DNA of 8,221 bases from Nostoc sp. CHAB 5715 (GTDB taxonomy: Bacteria; Cyanobacteriota; Cyanobacteriia; Cyanobacteriales; Nostocaceae): contig NZ_JAIVFR010000248.1 in assembly GCF_020829685.1 (NCBI RefSeq), forward strand, positions 1-8,221. The letters run 5' to 3'. This document shows, piece after piece, positions 1 to 4,936 of the stretch (within the stretch, counting starts at the first letter, position 1; each line of letters opens with the position of its first letter). Both the position numbers and the translations under genes were made by a program. The notes beneath the pieces were generated by a model. That model made no database searches and was not told the DNA's origin. It saw nothing but the letters and a program-made list of their open reading frames with translations.

Positions 1-89
1 GGGGAGATGGGGGAGCAGGGGGAGCAGGGGGAGATGGGGGAGCAGGGGGAGATGGGGGAGCAGGGGGAGCAGGGGAGGCAGGGGGAGCA
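1..89. repeat. G-rich 9-mer tandem array (GGGGGAGCA / GGGGGAGAT)
   Basis: Ten consecutive units of about 9 bp, alternating GGGGGAGCA and GGGGGAGAT, fill the window edge; the first unit is cut at 8 bp and one unit is the variant GGGGAGGCA. The array probably continues to the left. It is the reverse complement of the array at 2975-3063 (TCTCCCCCA). The regular G4-5 runs with 4-base AGCA/AGAT spacers fit the G-quadruplex pattern on the plus strand. It lies downstream of the minus-strand nitroreductase gene. I see no coding capacity. Confidence 0.9.
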
Positions 90-94
90 GGTTT

Positions 95-356
95 AAAGAC
101 TCATTCACGAGTATAAAAGACTCGTTGGCGAGTATCAAAGACTCATTTATGAGTATCAAAGACTCGTCGGCGAGTATAAAAGACTCATTCACGAGTATAA
201 AAGACTCATTCATGAGTATCAAAGACTCATTCATGAGTATCAAAGACTCATTCACGAGTATCAAAGACTCATTCACGAGTATCAAAGACTCATTCACGAG
301 TATCAAAGACTCATTCACGAGTATCAAAGACTCATTCACGAGTATCAAAGACTCAT
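95..356. repeat. 21-bp tandem repeat array with internal dyad, 12 full copies plus partial
   Basis: Twelve uninterrupted 21-bp units start at 95, 116, 137, 158, 179, 200, 221, 242, 263, 284, 305 and 326, followed by a 10-bp partial unit at 347-356. The commonest unit is AAAGACTCATTCACGAGTAT plus A or C. Each contains the inverted repeat ACTC...GAGT, so each can form a small stem-loop. The fifth stem pair varies as G-C (units 2, 4), A-T (units 3, 6, 7) or A/C (the rest, which is a G-U wobble on the minus strand). Because 21 is a multiple of 3 an open frame reading SIKDSFT repeats runs through it, but that frame opens with TTG and has no ribosome binding site, so I treat it as a repeat and not a gene. 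A read-through transcript of the minus-strand nitroreductase gene would carry the hairpins in its 3' end. Confidence 0.95.
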
Positions 357-366
357 CCCCTATTCT

Positions 367-401
367 CCATGCCCTATGCCCAATGCCCTATGCCCCATTC
401 C
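367..401. repeat. Heptanucleotide repeat, CNATGCC type
   Basis: Five degenerate 7-bp units (CCATGCC, CTATGCC, CAATGCC, CTATGCC, CCATTCC) abut the end of the 21-bp array. It belongs to the same family, in complement, as the ATGGGGC repeats in the rexT 3' end (3823-3857) and inside the glycosyltransferase gene (6775-6837). Short tandemly repeated heptamers of this kind are characteristic of heterocystous cyanobacteria. It sits 15 bp past the nitroreductase stop codon. Confidence 0.85.
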
Positions 402-415
402 CAATTTCAAGAAAA

Positions 416-1081
416 CTACCCTGCATAAGGATTACCGATTCTATCCACAGAGACGTTGTAAGAAAATGGCAAACGACCTGGATTTAAGCGTGGTTCTGCT
501 GCATAGCCAACAGGAACTAAAACAGCGATCGCTAAATCTGGATTATCCCCTGCACCAATCACTTGTTTTACCTGATCCTCAATCCAACCGTTCATAAAAC
601 AAGTGGATAATCCTAAACTTTCTGCTGCTAACACCAAATGAGTCGCGGCAATGATGGCATCTTTGATCGCATATTCGCGTCGCTTGTCACCCAGTGCCGC
701 TTGAAATTGGGGAACAGCGGTTTTAAAGTAGTTTACCGTACCTTCATTCCATGCCCCAGTTTCGAGTCCCCGCTCTAGAATCGGAGTCAAGTCTCGTTCG
801 CCTACGTTAGGATCGGCGGCAAAGACGAAGGTTACAGGTGCTTGGACAATTTGCTGTTGATTCCACGATGCTGCTGATAGTGCTGCCTTTTGCGCCTCAT
901 CTTGCACAAGAATAATTTGCCAGTCTTGCATATTAAAGCTGCTAGGCGCTGCCACGGTCAACTCTACCAGTTGCTTGAGCAGTTCTGGGGCGATGGGGTC
1001 TGTTTTAAAAGTTTTGATGGAACGACGTTGAGCGATCGCACTGGGTACATCTAAAGCTTGAGTTTGGGTGATGGAACTCAT
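416..1081 (-). CDS. Nitroreductase-family FMN oxidoreductase
   Basis: A 221-residue protein of the nitroreductase fold: FMN-dependent, cytosolic, and expected to reduce nitro, quinone or similar electrophilic substrates with NAD(P)H. The N-terminal motif AIAQRRSIKTF (about residues 15-25) carries the Arg-Arg-Ser that binds the FMN phosphate. AAPSSFNMQDWQ (44-55) is the usual second flavin-contact segment, and LGLSTCFMNGW follows in the C-terminal half. The length is normal for the family. The ATG at 1081 has a good AGGAGA ribosome site (1087-1092) at proper spacing, which fixes the start. The gene has two HIP1 sites (525-532, 1032-1039). It points the same way as the ene-reductase and thioredoxin genes upstream, but a 500-bp repeat-rich spacer makes one simple operon unlikely. 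The exact substrate cannot be told from sequence; family certain, role inferred. Confidence 0.93.
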   Translation of the reverse strand: MSSITQTQALDVPSAIAQRRSIKTFKTDPIAPELLKQLVELTVAAPSSFNMQDWQIILVQDEAQKAALSAASWNQQQIVQAPVTFVFAADPNVGERDLTPILERGLETGAWNEGTVNYFKTAVPQFQAALGDKRREYAIKDAIIAATHLVLAAESLGLSTCFMNGWIEDQVKQVIGAGDNPDLAIAVLVPVGYAAEPRLNPGRLPFSYNVSVDRIGNPYAG

Positions 1082-1166
1082 GAAATTCTCCTGATAGTTG
1101 AGTTATGACCAAATAATTTGTAATGACGTTCTCTACGAAACGCTAAGAGGATGTTTTAAAAGTTTT

Positions 1167-1286
1167 GGGCGAATATAATTCGCTACTACACAAGCTCTCG
1201 TCCACCTCCGTGGACTAACACAAAATCAAGGATTTCAAACCCACGGAGGTGGGTTTCGTCTGTGTAGACGCGATTTCCAATTGCCC
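1167..1286. repeat. 120-bp multi-hairpin interspersed repeat
   Basis: A compound palindromic element. The left arm has a perfect palindrome GCGAATATAATTCGC (1169-1183). Then come CTACACA (1186-1192), a hairpin TCCACCTCCGTGGA (1201-1214), and a strong 8-bp stem with GGAG loop (1237-1256, AAACCCAC/GTGGGTTT). TGTGTAG (1261-1267) mirrors CTACACA, and a right arm GCGATTTCCAATTGCCC mirrors the left arm imperfectly. The whole therefore folds as a large imperfect inverted repeat with nested hairpins. The sequence style is that of dispersed intergenic repeats seen across cyanobacteria. It has no coding capacity and may be moved in trans by a REP-type (RAYT) or IS200/IS605-type transposase; that is inference. 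Confidence 0.75.
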
Positions 1287-1289
1287 AGG

Positions 1290-1430
1290 TGAGTAACTCG
1301 CTACCACTGCACTAACGTAATTAGGATACAAGCAAATTTATTTATTCACGAAACAAAAATAAAAATTATTCCTTGTTTCAGAACAAACGACTTGCCTACT
1401 GCACGCGCAAAGTACAGTCATAATTACGAA
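1290..1430. other. AT-rich intergenic stretch between repeats, no gene
   Basis: This AT-rich part of the 500-bp gene-free region lies between the nitroreductase start and the ene-reductase stop. I see no credible open reading frame. A weak stem-loop is possible, GAAACAA (1350-1356) with TTGTTTC (1373-1379), with a 16-base AT-rich loop. It could contain the ene-reductase 3' end or the nitroreductase promoter region, but no clear -35/-10 pair stands out. Confidence 0.4.
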
Positions 1431-1576
1431 CTTGTACTGAGCTTGTCCTGAGCTTGTCCTGAGCGTAGCCGACTTGTACGCTCGCTGCGTCGAAGTAAGG
1501 GCGTAGCCGACTTGTACTGAGCTTGTCCTGAGCGTAGCCGAAGGGCGGCGTCGAAGTAAGGGCGTAGCCGAAGTAT
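1431..1576. repeat. Nested mosaic of the CTTGTACTGAGC...CCGAAGTA cyanobacterial repeat
   Basis: The base unit CTTGTACTGAGC-GTAGCCGAAGTA is broken and expanded by extra copies of CTTGTCCTGAGC and by inserted GCGTCGAAGTAAGGGCGTAG segments. At least three partial units follow one another (from 1431, about 1473 and about 1511) and the array ends at CCGAAGTA (1569-1576). It starts after TTACGAA and ends before TTACGAATTACG, so TTACGAA flanks it as a direct repeat. It lies immediately after the ene-reductase stop codon at 1583-1585. Confidence 0.88.
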
Positions 1577-1582
1577 TACGAA

Positions 1583-2695
1583 TTACGCCTTAGCTACTGG
1601 CTCATTAGCAGGCGACCAAAATGGATAATCTGTATATCCCTTTTCATTGCCACCATAAAAGGTTGCTTGATTTGCTTCATTTAATGGTGCATTTAAAGCC
1701 AAGCGTCGGGGTAAATCTGGGTTTGATATAAATAATGTGCCAAAGGCAACTAAATCTGCTGCTTTGTTTGCCAGTACAGCATTGCCTTTTTCACGAGTAT
1801 AACCACCATTGACGATGAGTGTACCTGTAAAGCGATCGCGTATATGAGTAGTGGGTACAATTATCTTGCCATGTCTGATGTCTGCTTCTGTTGCCTCATA
1901 AATATGCAGATATGCCAAATTAAATTGGTTCAACGCTTGAGCCGCATAACCGAATGTCTCCAGGGGATTGGAATCACCTATATCGTTAAAAGTCCCACTG
2001 GGAGATAAACGTACCCCTACTCGGTTAGAATCCCACACACTAGTTACTGCCTCTGTTACTTCTAACAGGAATCGGGCGCGATTCTCAATAGAACCGCCAT
2101 ATTTATCTGTACGTTGATTAGTGCGATCGCGCAGAAACTGATCTATTAAATAACCATTAGCTGAGTGAATTTCCACCCCATCAAACCCAGCCGCTAGAGC
2201 ATTTGCCGCTCCTTGACGGTACTGTTCCACTATCTGCGGTATTTCCGAAGTTTCTAAAGCACGGGGAGTAACAAAGGGTTTTGGCCCTTCATAAGTTGCG
2301 GCTTCACCTTTAGGAGCAATGGCAGAAGGTGCTACAGGTAAAGCTCCATTTGGTTGTAAGTCTGGGTGAGAAATCCTGCCTACGTGCCATAGTTGCAGAA
2401 AAATTCTCCCTCCCTGCTGATGTACGGTATCGGTTACTAACTTCCAGCCCTCCACCTGTTCTGGTGAATGAATTCCTGGTGTAGCGGGATAGCCCTGTCC
2501 TTCAGGAGTTACCTGTGTTGCTTCAGCAATAATCAGTCCGGCGGAAGCACGTTGAACGTAATAGGTTGCATTCAGTTGGTGTGGTACGTTTCCCTGACCT
2601 GCCCTGTTTCGGGTTAAGGGTGCCATCACTATCCGGTTAGGTAGTTCCAGATTCCCTAATTGGTAAGGAGAAAATAAGTTGACATCACTAGTCAT
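1583..2695 (-). CDS. nemA: Old yellow enzyme family ene-reductase (N-ethylmaleimide reductase-like)
   Basis: A 370-residue FMN-dependent NAD(P)H alkene reductase of the OYE/NemA type, a cytosolic TIM-barrel enzyme that reduces activated C=C bonds and other electrophiles. Visible family features, numbered from the chosen start: LPNRIVMAPLTRNRA (18-32), LQLWHVGRISHP (100-111), and the substrate-binding pair in EIHSANGYLIDQFL with His177 and Asn180 (the H-x-x-N type). RTDKYGGSIENRARF follows, and a C-terminal VNGGYT...DLVAFGTLFISNPDLPRR segment binds the FMN phosphate. Length matches the family (about 360-370). An upstream in-frame GTG at 2731 would add 12 residues, but it abuts interspersed repeat, whereas the ATG at 2695 has GGAGATAA at 2701-2708, so I take 2695. 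Two HIP1 sites (1832-1839, 2123-2130). The symbol is by family resemblance only; the physiological substrate is unknown. Confidence 0.93.
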   Translation of the reverse strand: MTSDVNLFSPYQLGNLELPNRIVMAPLTRNRAGQGNVPHQLNATYYVQRASAGLIIAEATQVTPEGQGYPATPGIHSPEQVEGWKLVTDTVHQQGGRIFLQLWHVGRISHPDLQPNGALPVAPSAIAPKGEAATYEGPKPFVTPRALETSEIPQIVEQYRQGAANALAAGFDGVEIHSANGYLIDQFLRDRTNQRTDKYGGSIENRARFLLEVTEAVTSVWDSNRVGVRLSPSGTFNDIGDSNPLETFGYAAQALNQFNLAYLHIYEATEADIRHGKIIVPTTHIRDRFTGTLIVNGGYTREKGNAVLANKAADLVAFGTLFISNPDLPRRLALNAPLNEANQATFYGGNEKGYTDYPFWSPANEPVAKA

Positions 2696-2700
2696 TGGTT

Positions 2701-2708
2701 TTATCTCC
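2701..2708 (-). promoter_or_regulatory. Ribosome binding site deciding the ene-reductase start
   Basis: The minus strand reads GGAGATAA 5 bases before the ATG at 2695-2693, with the GGAG core 9 bases before it. It supports the internal ATG over the in-frame GTG at 2731, which has only interspersed repeat in front of it. Confidence 0.7.
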
Positions 2709-2730
2709 AAATTATTTTGGTCATTAGTCA

Positions 2731-2943
2731 CTTGTACTGAGCGACTCGTGCCGAGCGGAGCCGAGGTAAGCCGAAGTATTAGTCATTGGTCACTTGTACT
2801 GCCCTTACTTCGACTAGCGAGCGTACAAGTCGACTACGCTCAGGAACCGCGACTTGTGCCGAGCTTGTCCTGAGCTTGTCCTGAGCGCAGCCGTTGGCGC
2901 AGCCTCTCGTAGAGAAGGGCGAAGCCGAGGTAAGTCGAAGTAT
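2731..2943. repeat. Second nested mosaic of interspersed repeats
   Basis: Several overlapping units of the CTTGTACTGAGC / CCGAAGTA family lie in both orientations. CTTGTACTGAGC starts at 2731. The complementary form CCTTACTTCGAC...GTACAAG lies at about 2802-2830. CTTGTGCCGAGC followed by two CTTGTCCTGAGC units spans about 2853-2886, and GAAGCCGAGGTAAGTCGAAGTA ends at 2943 (split here as GAAGCCGAGG and TAAGTCGAAGTA). An insert with CAGCCTCTCGTAGAGAAG (about 2899-2916) matches in complement the second repeat type at 4819-4852. Copies of GTCATTGGT/GTCATTAGTC (2691, 2721, 2782) punctuate the region. Open frames through it are repeat-encoded and not genes. Confidence 0.85.
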
Positions 2944-2974
2944 TGGGCACTGGCCAAACAGGACATTGCTTATT

Positions 2975-3063
2975 TCTCCCTCATCTCCCTCATCTCCCCC
3001 ATCTCCCTCATCTCCCCCATCTCCCTCATCTCCCTCATCTCCCCCATCTCCCTCATCTCCCCC
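2975..3063. repeat. C-rich 9-mer tandem array (TCTCCCTCA / TCTCCCCCA)
   Basis: Ten consecutive 9-bp units of TCTCCC(T/C)CA, running straight into the 7-mer array that follows. It is the same 9-mer family as at 1-89 in opposite orientation, so the nitroreductase and ene-reductase genes lie between inverted copies. On the minus strand the array is G-rich. The open frames across it on both strands follow only from its length being a multiple of 3. Confidence 0.92.
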
Positions 3064-3098
3064 ACTCCCCACTCCCCACTCCCCACTCCCCACTCCCC
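3064..3098. repeat. ACTCCCC heptamer array at the thioredoxin gene 3' end
   Basis: Five perfect 7-bp ACTCCCC units end 10 bases before the thioredoxin stop codon (3109-3111 on the plus strand). In the minus-strand transcript this is (GGGGAGU)5, four or more G4 runs with 3-base loops: a very regular G-quadruplex pattern in the presumed 3' untranslated region of the thioredoxin mRNA. Confidence 0.92.
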
Positions 3099-3108
3099 TT
3101 CGCTTAAA

Positions 3109-3432
3109 TTAAAGATGCTGTGCTAAGGTCTTATTCAAGGTGGTTTTTGGAACTGCCCCTACGACAGTATCGACCTGCCGACCTCCCTTAAAAACCATCA
3201 GCGTCGGAATGCTGCGAATACCATAGTGGCTGGCGACAGTAGGATTTTGATCTGTGTTCAGCTTCACAAATTTCACCTGTCCTTCGTATTCAGCAGCAAC
3301 TTCATCGACGACTGGGCCCACCATCCGGCAAGGGCCGCACCACGGCGCCCAAAAGTCCACTAATACCGGAATTTCACTTTCCAAGACTTCTTGCTTGAAT
3401 GTGGCTTCTGTGACATTTGTAATGGATGACAT
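3109..3432 (-). CDS. trxA: Thioredoxin (TrxA2-like)
   Basis: A 107-residue classical thioredoxin, full length, cytosolic, reducing disulfides in target proteins with electrons from thioredoxin reductase. The active site WCGPC occupies residues 31-35 with Cys32 and Cys35. The buried Asp26 lies in VLVDFWAPW, and the cis-proline loop SIPT has Pro76, all at E. coli-like positions. The ATG at 3432 follows AGGAAGG (3440-3446) at good spacing. It diverges from an ArsR-family regulator with an 81-bp gap that holds a palindrome. In Anabaena/Nostoc the thioredoxin controlled by RexT is called TrxA2 and has the same divergent arrangement, so I infer the same unit. A G-rich repeat transcript follows the stop codon closely. 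Confidence 0.97.
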   Translation of the reverse strand: MSSITNVTEATFKQEVLESEIPVLVDFWAPWCGPCRMVGPVVDEVAAEYEGQVKFVKLNTDQNPTVASHYGIRSIPTLMVFKGGRQVDTVVGAVPKTTLNKTLAQHL

Positions 3433-3455
3433 AAAATTGCCTTCCTAATTAATTC

Positions 3456-3480
3456 TATAATTCGATATTATCGAATAATA
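3456..3480. promoter_or_regulatory. Candidate RexT operator, 25-bp palindrome
   Basis: ATTCGATA (3460-3467) and TATCGAAT (3469-3476) form a perfect 8-bp dyad around one central T, and TAT/ATA (3456-3458, 3478-3480) extend it with a single mismatched pair. It lies midway in the divergent trxA-rexT spacer, 24 bp upstream of the trxA start and 33 bp before the rexT start, overlapping where both promoters must lie. ArsR/SmtB-family dimers bind such AT-rich inverted repeats, so autoregulation plus trxA control is inferred. Confidence 0.7.
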
Positions 3481-3513
3481 AAAATATATGCCACCTGATG
3501 AGATAATGCAACT

Positions 3514-3861
3514 ATGAGATTTCTTTATCATCCAGATAGAAAAAATATTTCTTTACCGGGAGTGCTGTATGCATTGGGCGATCCAGTGCGGCTAGAGATT
3601 GTGCGACGGCTGGCTACTGAGGGGGAACAATGCTGTGCCAGTTTTGATTTTGCGATCGCTAAGTCTACTATGTCTAATCATTTTAAGATTTTGCGGGAGT
3701 CTGGGATAGTCTTTACACGTAAAGAAGGGACACAGCACATTAACATCCTGCGGCGTGAAGATTTAGAGGCGCTGTTTCCAGGGTTGCTGGATGCGATATT
3801 GAAAGCGGCTCAACCATTGCTTATGGGGCATGGGGCATTGGGCATGGGGCATGGGGCATAA
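3514..3861 (+). CDS. rexT: ArsR-family redox-sensing repressor, RexT-like
   Basis: A 115-residue winged-helix regulator of the ArsR/SmtB family. ALGDPVRLEIVRRLA (20-34) is the typical first helix segment, FAIAKSTMSNHFKILRESGIV (46-66, broken here as FAIAKSTMSNH-FKILRESGIV) is the helix-turn-helix with recognition helix, and FTRKEGTQHINIL is the wing. Vicinal Cys40-Cys41 (EGEQCC) coincide with the cysteines reported to form the H2O2-induced disulfide in Nostoc RexT, the repressor of thioredoxin A2. The canonical metal-site ELCVCD motif is absent, which favours thiol sensing over metal sensing. It diverges from trxA across a palindromic site. The last 14 or so residues (MGHGALGMGHGA) are encoded by ATGGGGC heptamers and look like an acquired tail. 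The start at 3514 has only a weak GAG-type ribosome site (around 3500); no better in-frame start is present. Confidence 0.9.
   Translation: MRFLYHPDRKNISLPGVLYALGDPVRLEIVRRLATEGEQCCASFDFAIAKSTMSNHFKILRESGIVFTRKEGTQHINILRREDLEALFPGLLDAILKAAQPLLMGHGALGMGHGA
3823..3857. repeat. ATGGGGC heptamer repeat inside the 3' end of rexT
   Basis: Five 7-bp units (ATGGGGC, ATGGGGC, ATTGGGC, ATGGGGC, ATGGGGC) overlap the last codons of the regulator gene, and the stop codon is made by the partial sixth unit plus the next bases (CATAA). It is the same family as 367-401 (complement) and 6775-6837. Confidence 0.9.
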
Positions 3862-4037
3862 CTTGTTTAATCGCAGTCAGTCTGTGTTAAAATTGTGTTG
3901 TAAGTAAGAATAACTATCTACTGTTGGTGTAAATCAAGTCACGTTTGATGCACAGTAAAAAATTTTTGTCAAGGCGTAAGTCTTGAATTATCTTTTCAAT
4001 TTTTCTTAGCCAAACAAAAAAAACTCAAAGGTTTTGT

Positions 4038-4466
4038 ATGACATTTCCGAAAACTCTTAGTGCAGATCTGTCCAGTGTCAAGCCTACTATTCCTCCCGAA
4101 TTTGAGGATGTAGGATTTCTTGCTCCGAATGTGGGGACTTTTATCATCACAACTTCAAACGGTACAGCCAACTTTCTTTGGCAACATCATGTGCGGGATG
4201 TGGACTTTCACAGTGAAAAGCTGGCGTTTAAGGGTATTATCCCCATTAATGGTGTCGATTTTTACTACAGCACGATATCGATTGAGAAAAAGGAAGACGG
4301 ATCAGAGCAAATTGATGTGATTGTTCTCCTTTCAGTACAACCAGGAGACGTAGATGAGGGGCATAGAATTTTTTATAAACGTCAGGGAGATACTGACTTC
4401 CACTTGTGGGCAATTGATGCAAAGAAATTTGAGCTTCACACTCCCGCTCTTGGTATTAGTTCTTAA
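4038..4466 (+). CDS. Conserved-looking protein of unknown function
   Basis: A 142-residue protein I do not recognise. It has no signal peptide, membrane segment or known catalytic motif. The alternating pattern (VGTFIITTSNGTANFLWQ, LAFKGIIPINGVDFYYSTISIE, QIDVIVLLSVQ) suggests a mainly beta-strand fold, with acidic loops. The ATG at 4038 has AAAGG at 4027-4031 with a 6-base spacer, a convincing start. The gene stands alone on the plus strand: 176 bp after rexT, and tail-to-tail with the truncated nucleotidyltransferase, whose stop lies 11 bp inside its 3' end. A 7-bp stem with 5-base loop (4489-4507) lies 22 bp beyond the stop but has no T-run. Base composition and codon ends look ordinary. 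Coding is likely; function unknown. Confidence 0.72.
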   Translation: MTFPKTLSADLSSVKPTIPPEFEDVGFLAPNVGTFIITTSNGTANFLWQHHVRDVDFHSEKLAFKGIIPINGVDFYYSTISIEKKEDGSEQIDVIVLLSVQPGDVDEGHRIFYKRQGDTDFHLWAIDAKKFELHTPALGISS

Positions 4467-4818
4467 CCTCCAAAAGTAGATTGCATGAGATGAAAGAATG
4501 TTTCATCATCCGAATTCCATATTGGTCAGTTGTGCTACGTCCAACTTGGATTTTACTTAAATCCCGAAATAATGCTTCATGCCCACCTTCAAATACCACT
4601 GTACGTAGGTATTTGTAGCCTTCTGTACCAACATAAGCGATAAAATCAACGTCCTTACTCCAGCGATATTCTTTCAACTCAAGTGCAAGAAGGGTTCCGC
4701 CACCGAAGTAGTTGTACTGAGCGAAGCCGAAGTAAGCAGAACCCTTCCTAAGTATGTCAGAATCGAAGCATTCAAGAATTGTGAGAATTTGATTATGGTG
4801 TTCTAACCTGAAGGTCAC
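4456..4818 (-). pseudogene. AbiEii-like nucleotidyltransferase, 3'-truncated remnant
   Basis: A 120-codon frame that resembles the N-terminal catalytic part of AbiEii/AbiGii-type nucleotidyltransferases. GGGTLLALEL (39-48) matches the glycine-rich nucleotide loop and SKDVDFI (54-60) the metal-binding D-x-D. Family members usually run to about 250-300 residues, and here the likeness seems to stop near YGIRM (about residue 104), after which MKHSFISCNLLLEVKN looks unrelated, so the C-terminal helical half is missing. A 24-bp interspersed repeat is inserted in frame at residues 29-36, just before the glycine loop. The start is GTG at 4818 directly against another repeat (4819-4852), so its native promoter and ribosome site may also be gone. 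In type IV (AbiE) toxin-antitoxin pairs this enzyme is the toxin. The family call is by motif only; a functional short form is possible but unlikely. Confidence 0.65.
4711..4734. repeat. 24-bp interspersed repeat inserted in frame, with 8-bp flanking duplication
   Basis: GTTGTACTGAGC-GAAGCCGAAGTA is one copy of the repeat seen in the mosaics at 1431 and 2731. CCGAAGTA occurs at its end (4727-4734) and directly before it (4703-4710). Removing 24 bp restores an uninterrupted S-A-Y-F-G-G-G reading, the expected glycine-rich loop. In the host frame the insertion adds eight codons (YFGFAQYN) with no stop. Confidence 0.88.
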
Positions 4819-4852
4819 GTCGCTTCTCTACGAGACGCTGCGCGAACGCTCC
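4819..4852. repeat. Second interspersed repeat type (CTTCTCTACGAGACGCTGCG)
   Basis: CGCTTCTCTACGAGACGC followed by TGCGCGAACGCTC is a common cyanobacterial intergenic repeat. Partial relatives lie at about 1128-1148 (TTCTCTACGAAACGCTAAG) and, inverted, at about 2899-2916. It contains the small dyad CTCTACGAGA. It lies directly before the nucleotidyltransferase GTG start and separates it from the 78-aa gene upstream. Confidence 0.75.
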
Positions 4853-4853
4853 G

Positions 4854-4881
4854 AATTCAAAATTCAAAATTCAAAATTCAA
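4854..4881. repeat. AATTCAA heptamer repeat, four units
   Basis: Four perfect AATTCAA units followed by a degenerate AATTAAT. This short tandemly repeated heptamer class is characteristic of heterocystous cyanobacteria. It lies in the spacer between the 78-aa gene and the nucleotidyltransferase remnant. Confidence 0.92.
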
Positions 4882-4936
4882 AATTAATAATTTCCAGAAA
4901 TAAATTTAGTTGCTCTGTATAATGAGTCTGTTTCGG

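Noticed and set aside
95..356. CRISPR array
   Set aside because: Units are directly adjacent with no unique spacers, and no cas gene is near.
125..487. 120-codon frame with SIKDSFT heptad repeats
   Set aside because: It is the 21-bp array read in the one frame that stays open because 21 is a multiple of 3. The start is TTG without a ribosome site, and the 3' part overlaps the nitroreductase gene on the other strand.
376..597. 73-codon plus-strand frame
   Set aside because: Antisense shadow of the nitroreductase 3' end, beginning in repeat.
2679..2873. 64-codon plus-strand frame
   Set aside because: Antisense to the ene-reductase start and then repeat mosaic; no supporting start signal.
2779..3126. 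Three overlapping frames on both strands with GDEGDEG or SPISLIS repeats
   Set aside because: They are products of the 9-mer array and interspersed repeats; no starts with ribosome sites and no non-repeat domain.
4489..4507. Stem-loop GATGAAA-gaatg-TTTCATC as terminator
   Set aside because: Only a 7-bp AT-rich stem with no following T-run on either strand, and it lies within the nucleotidyltransferase frame.
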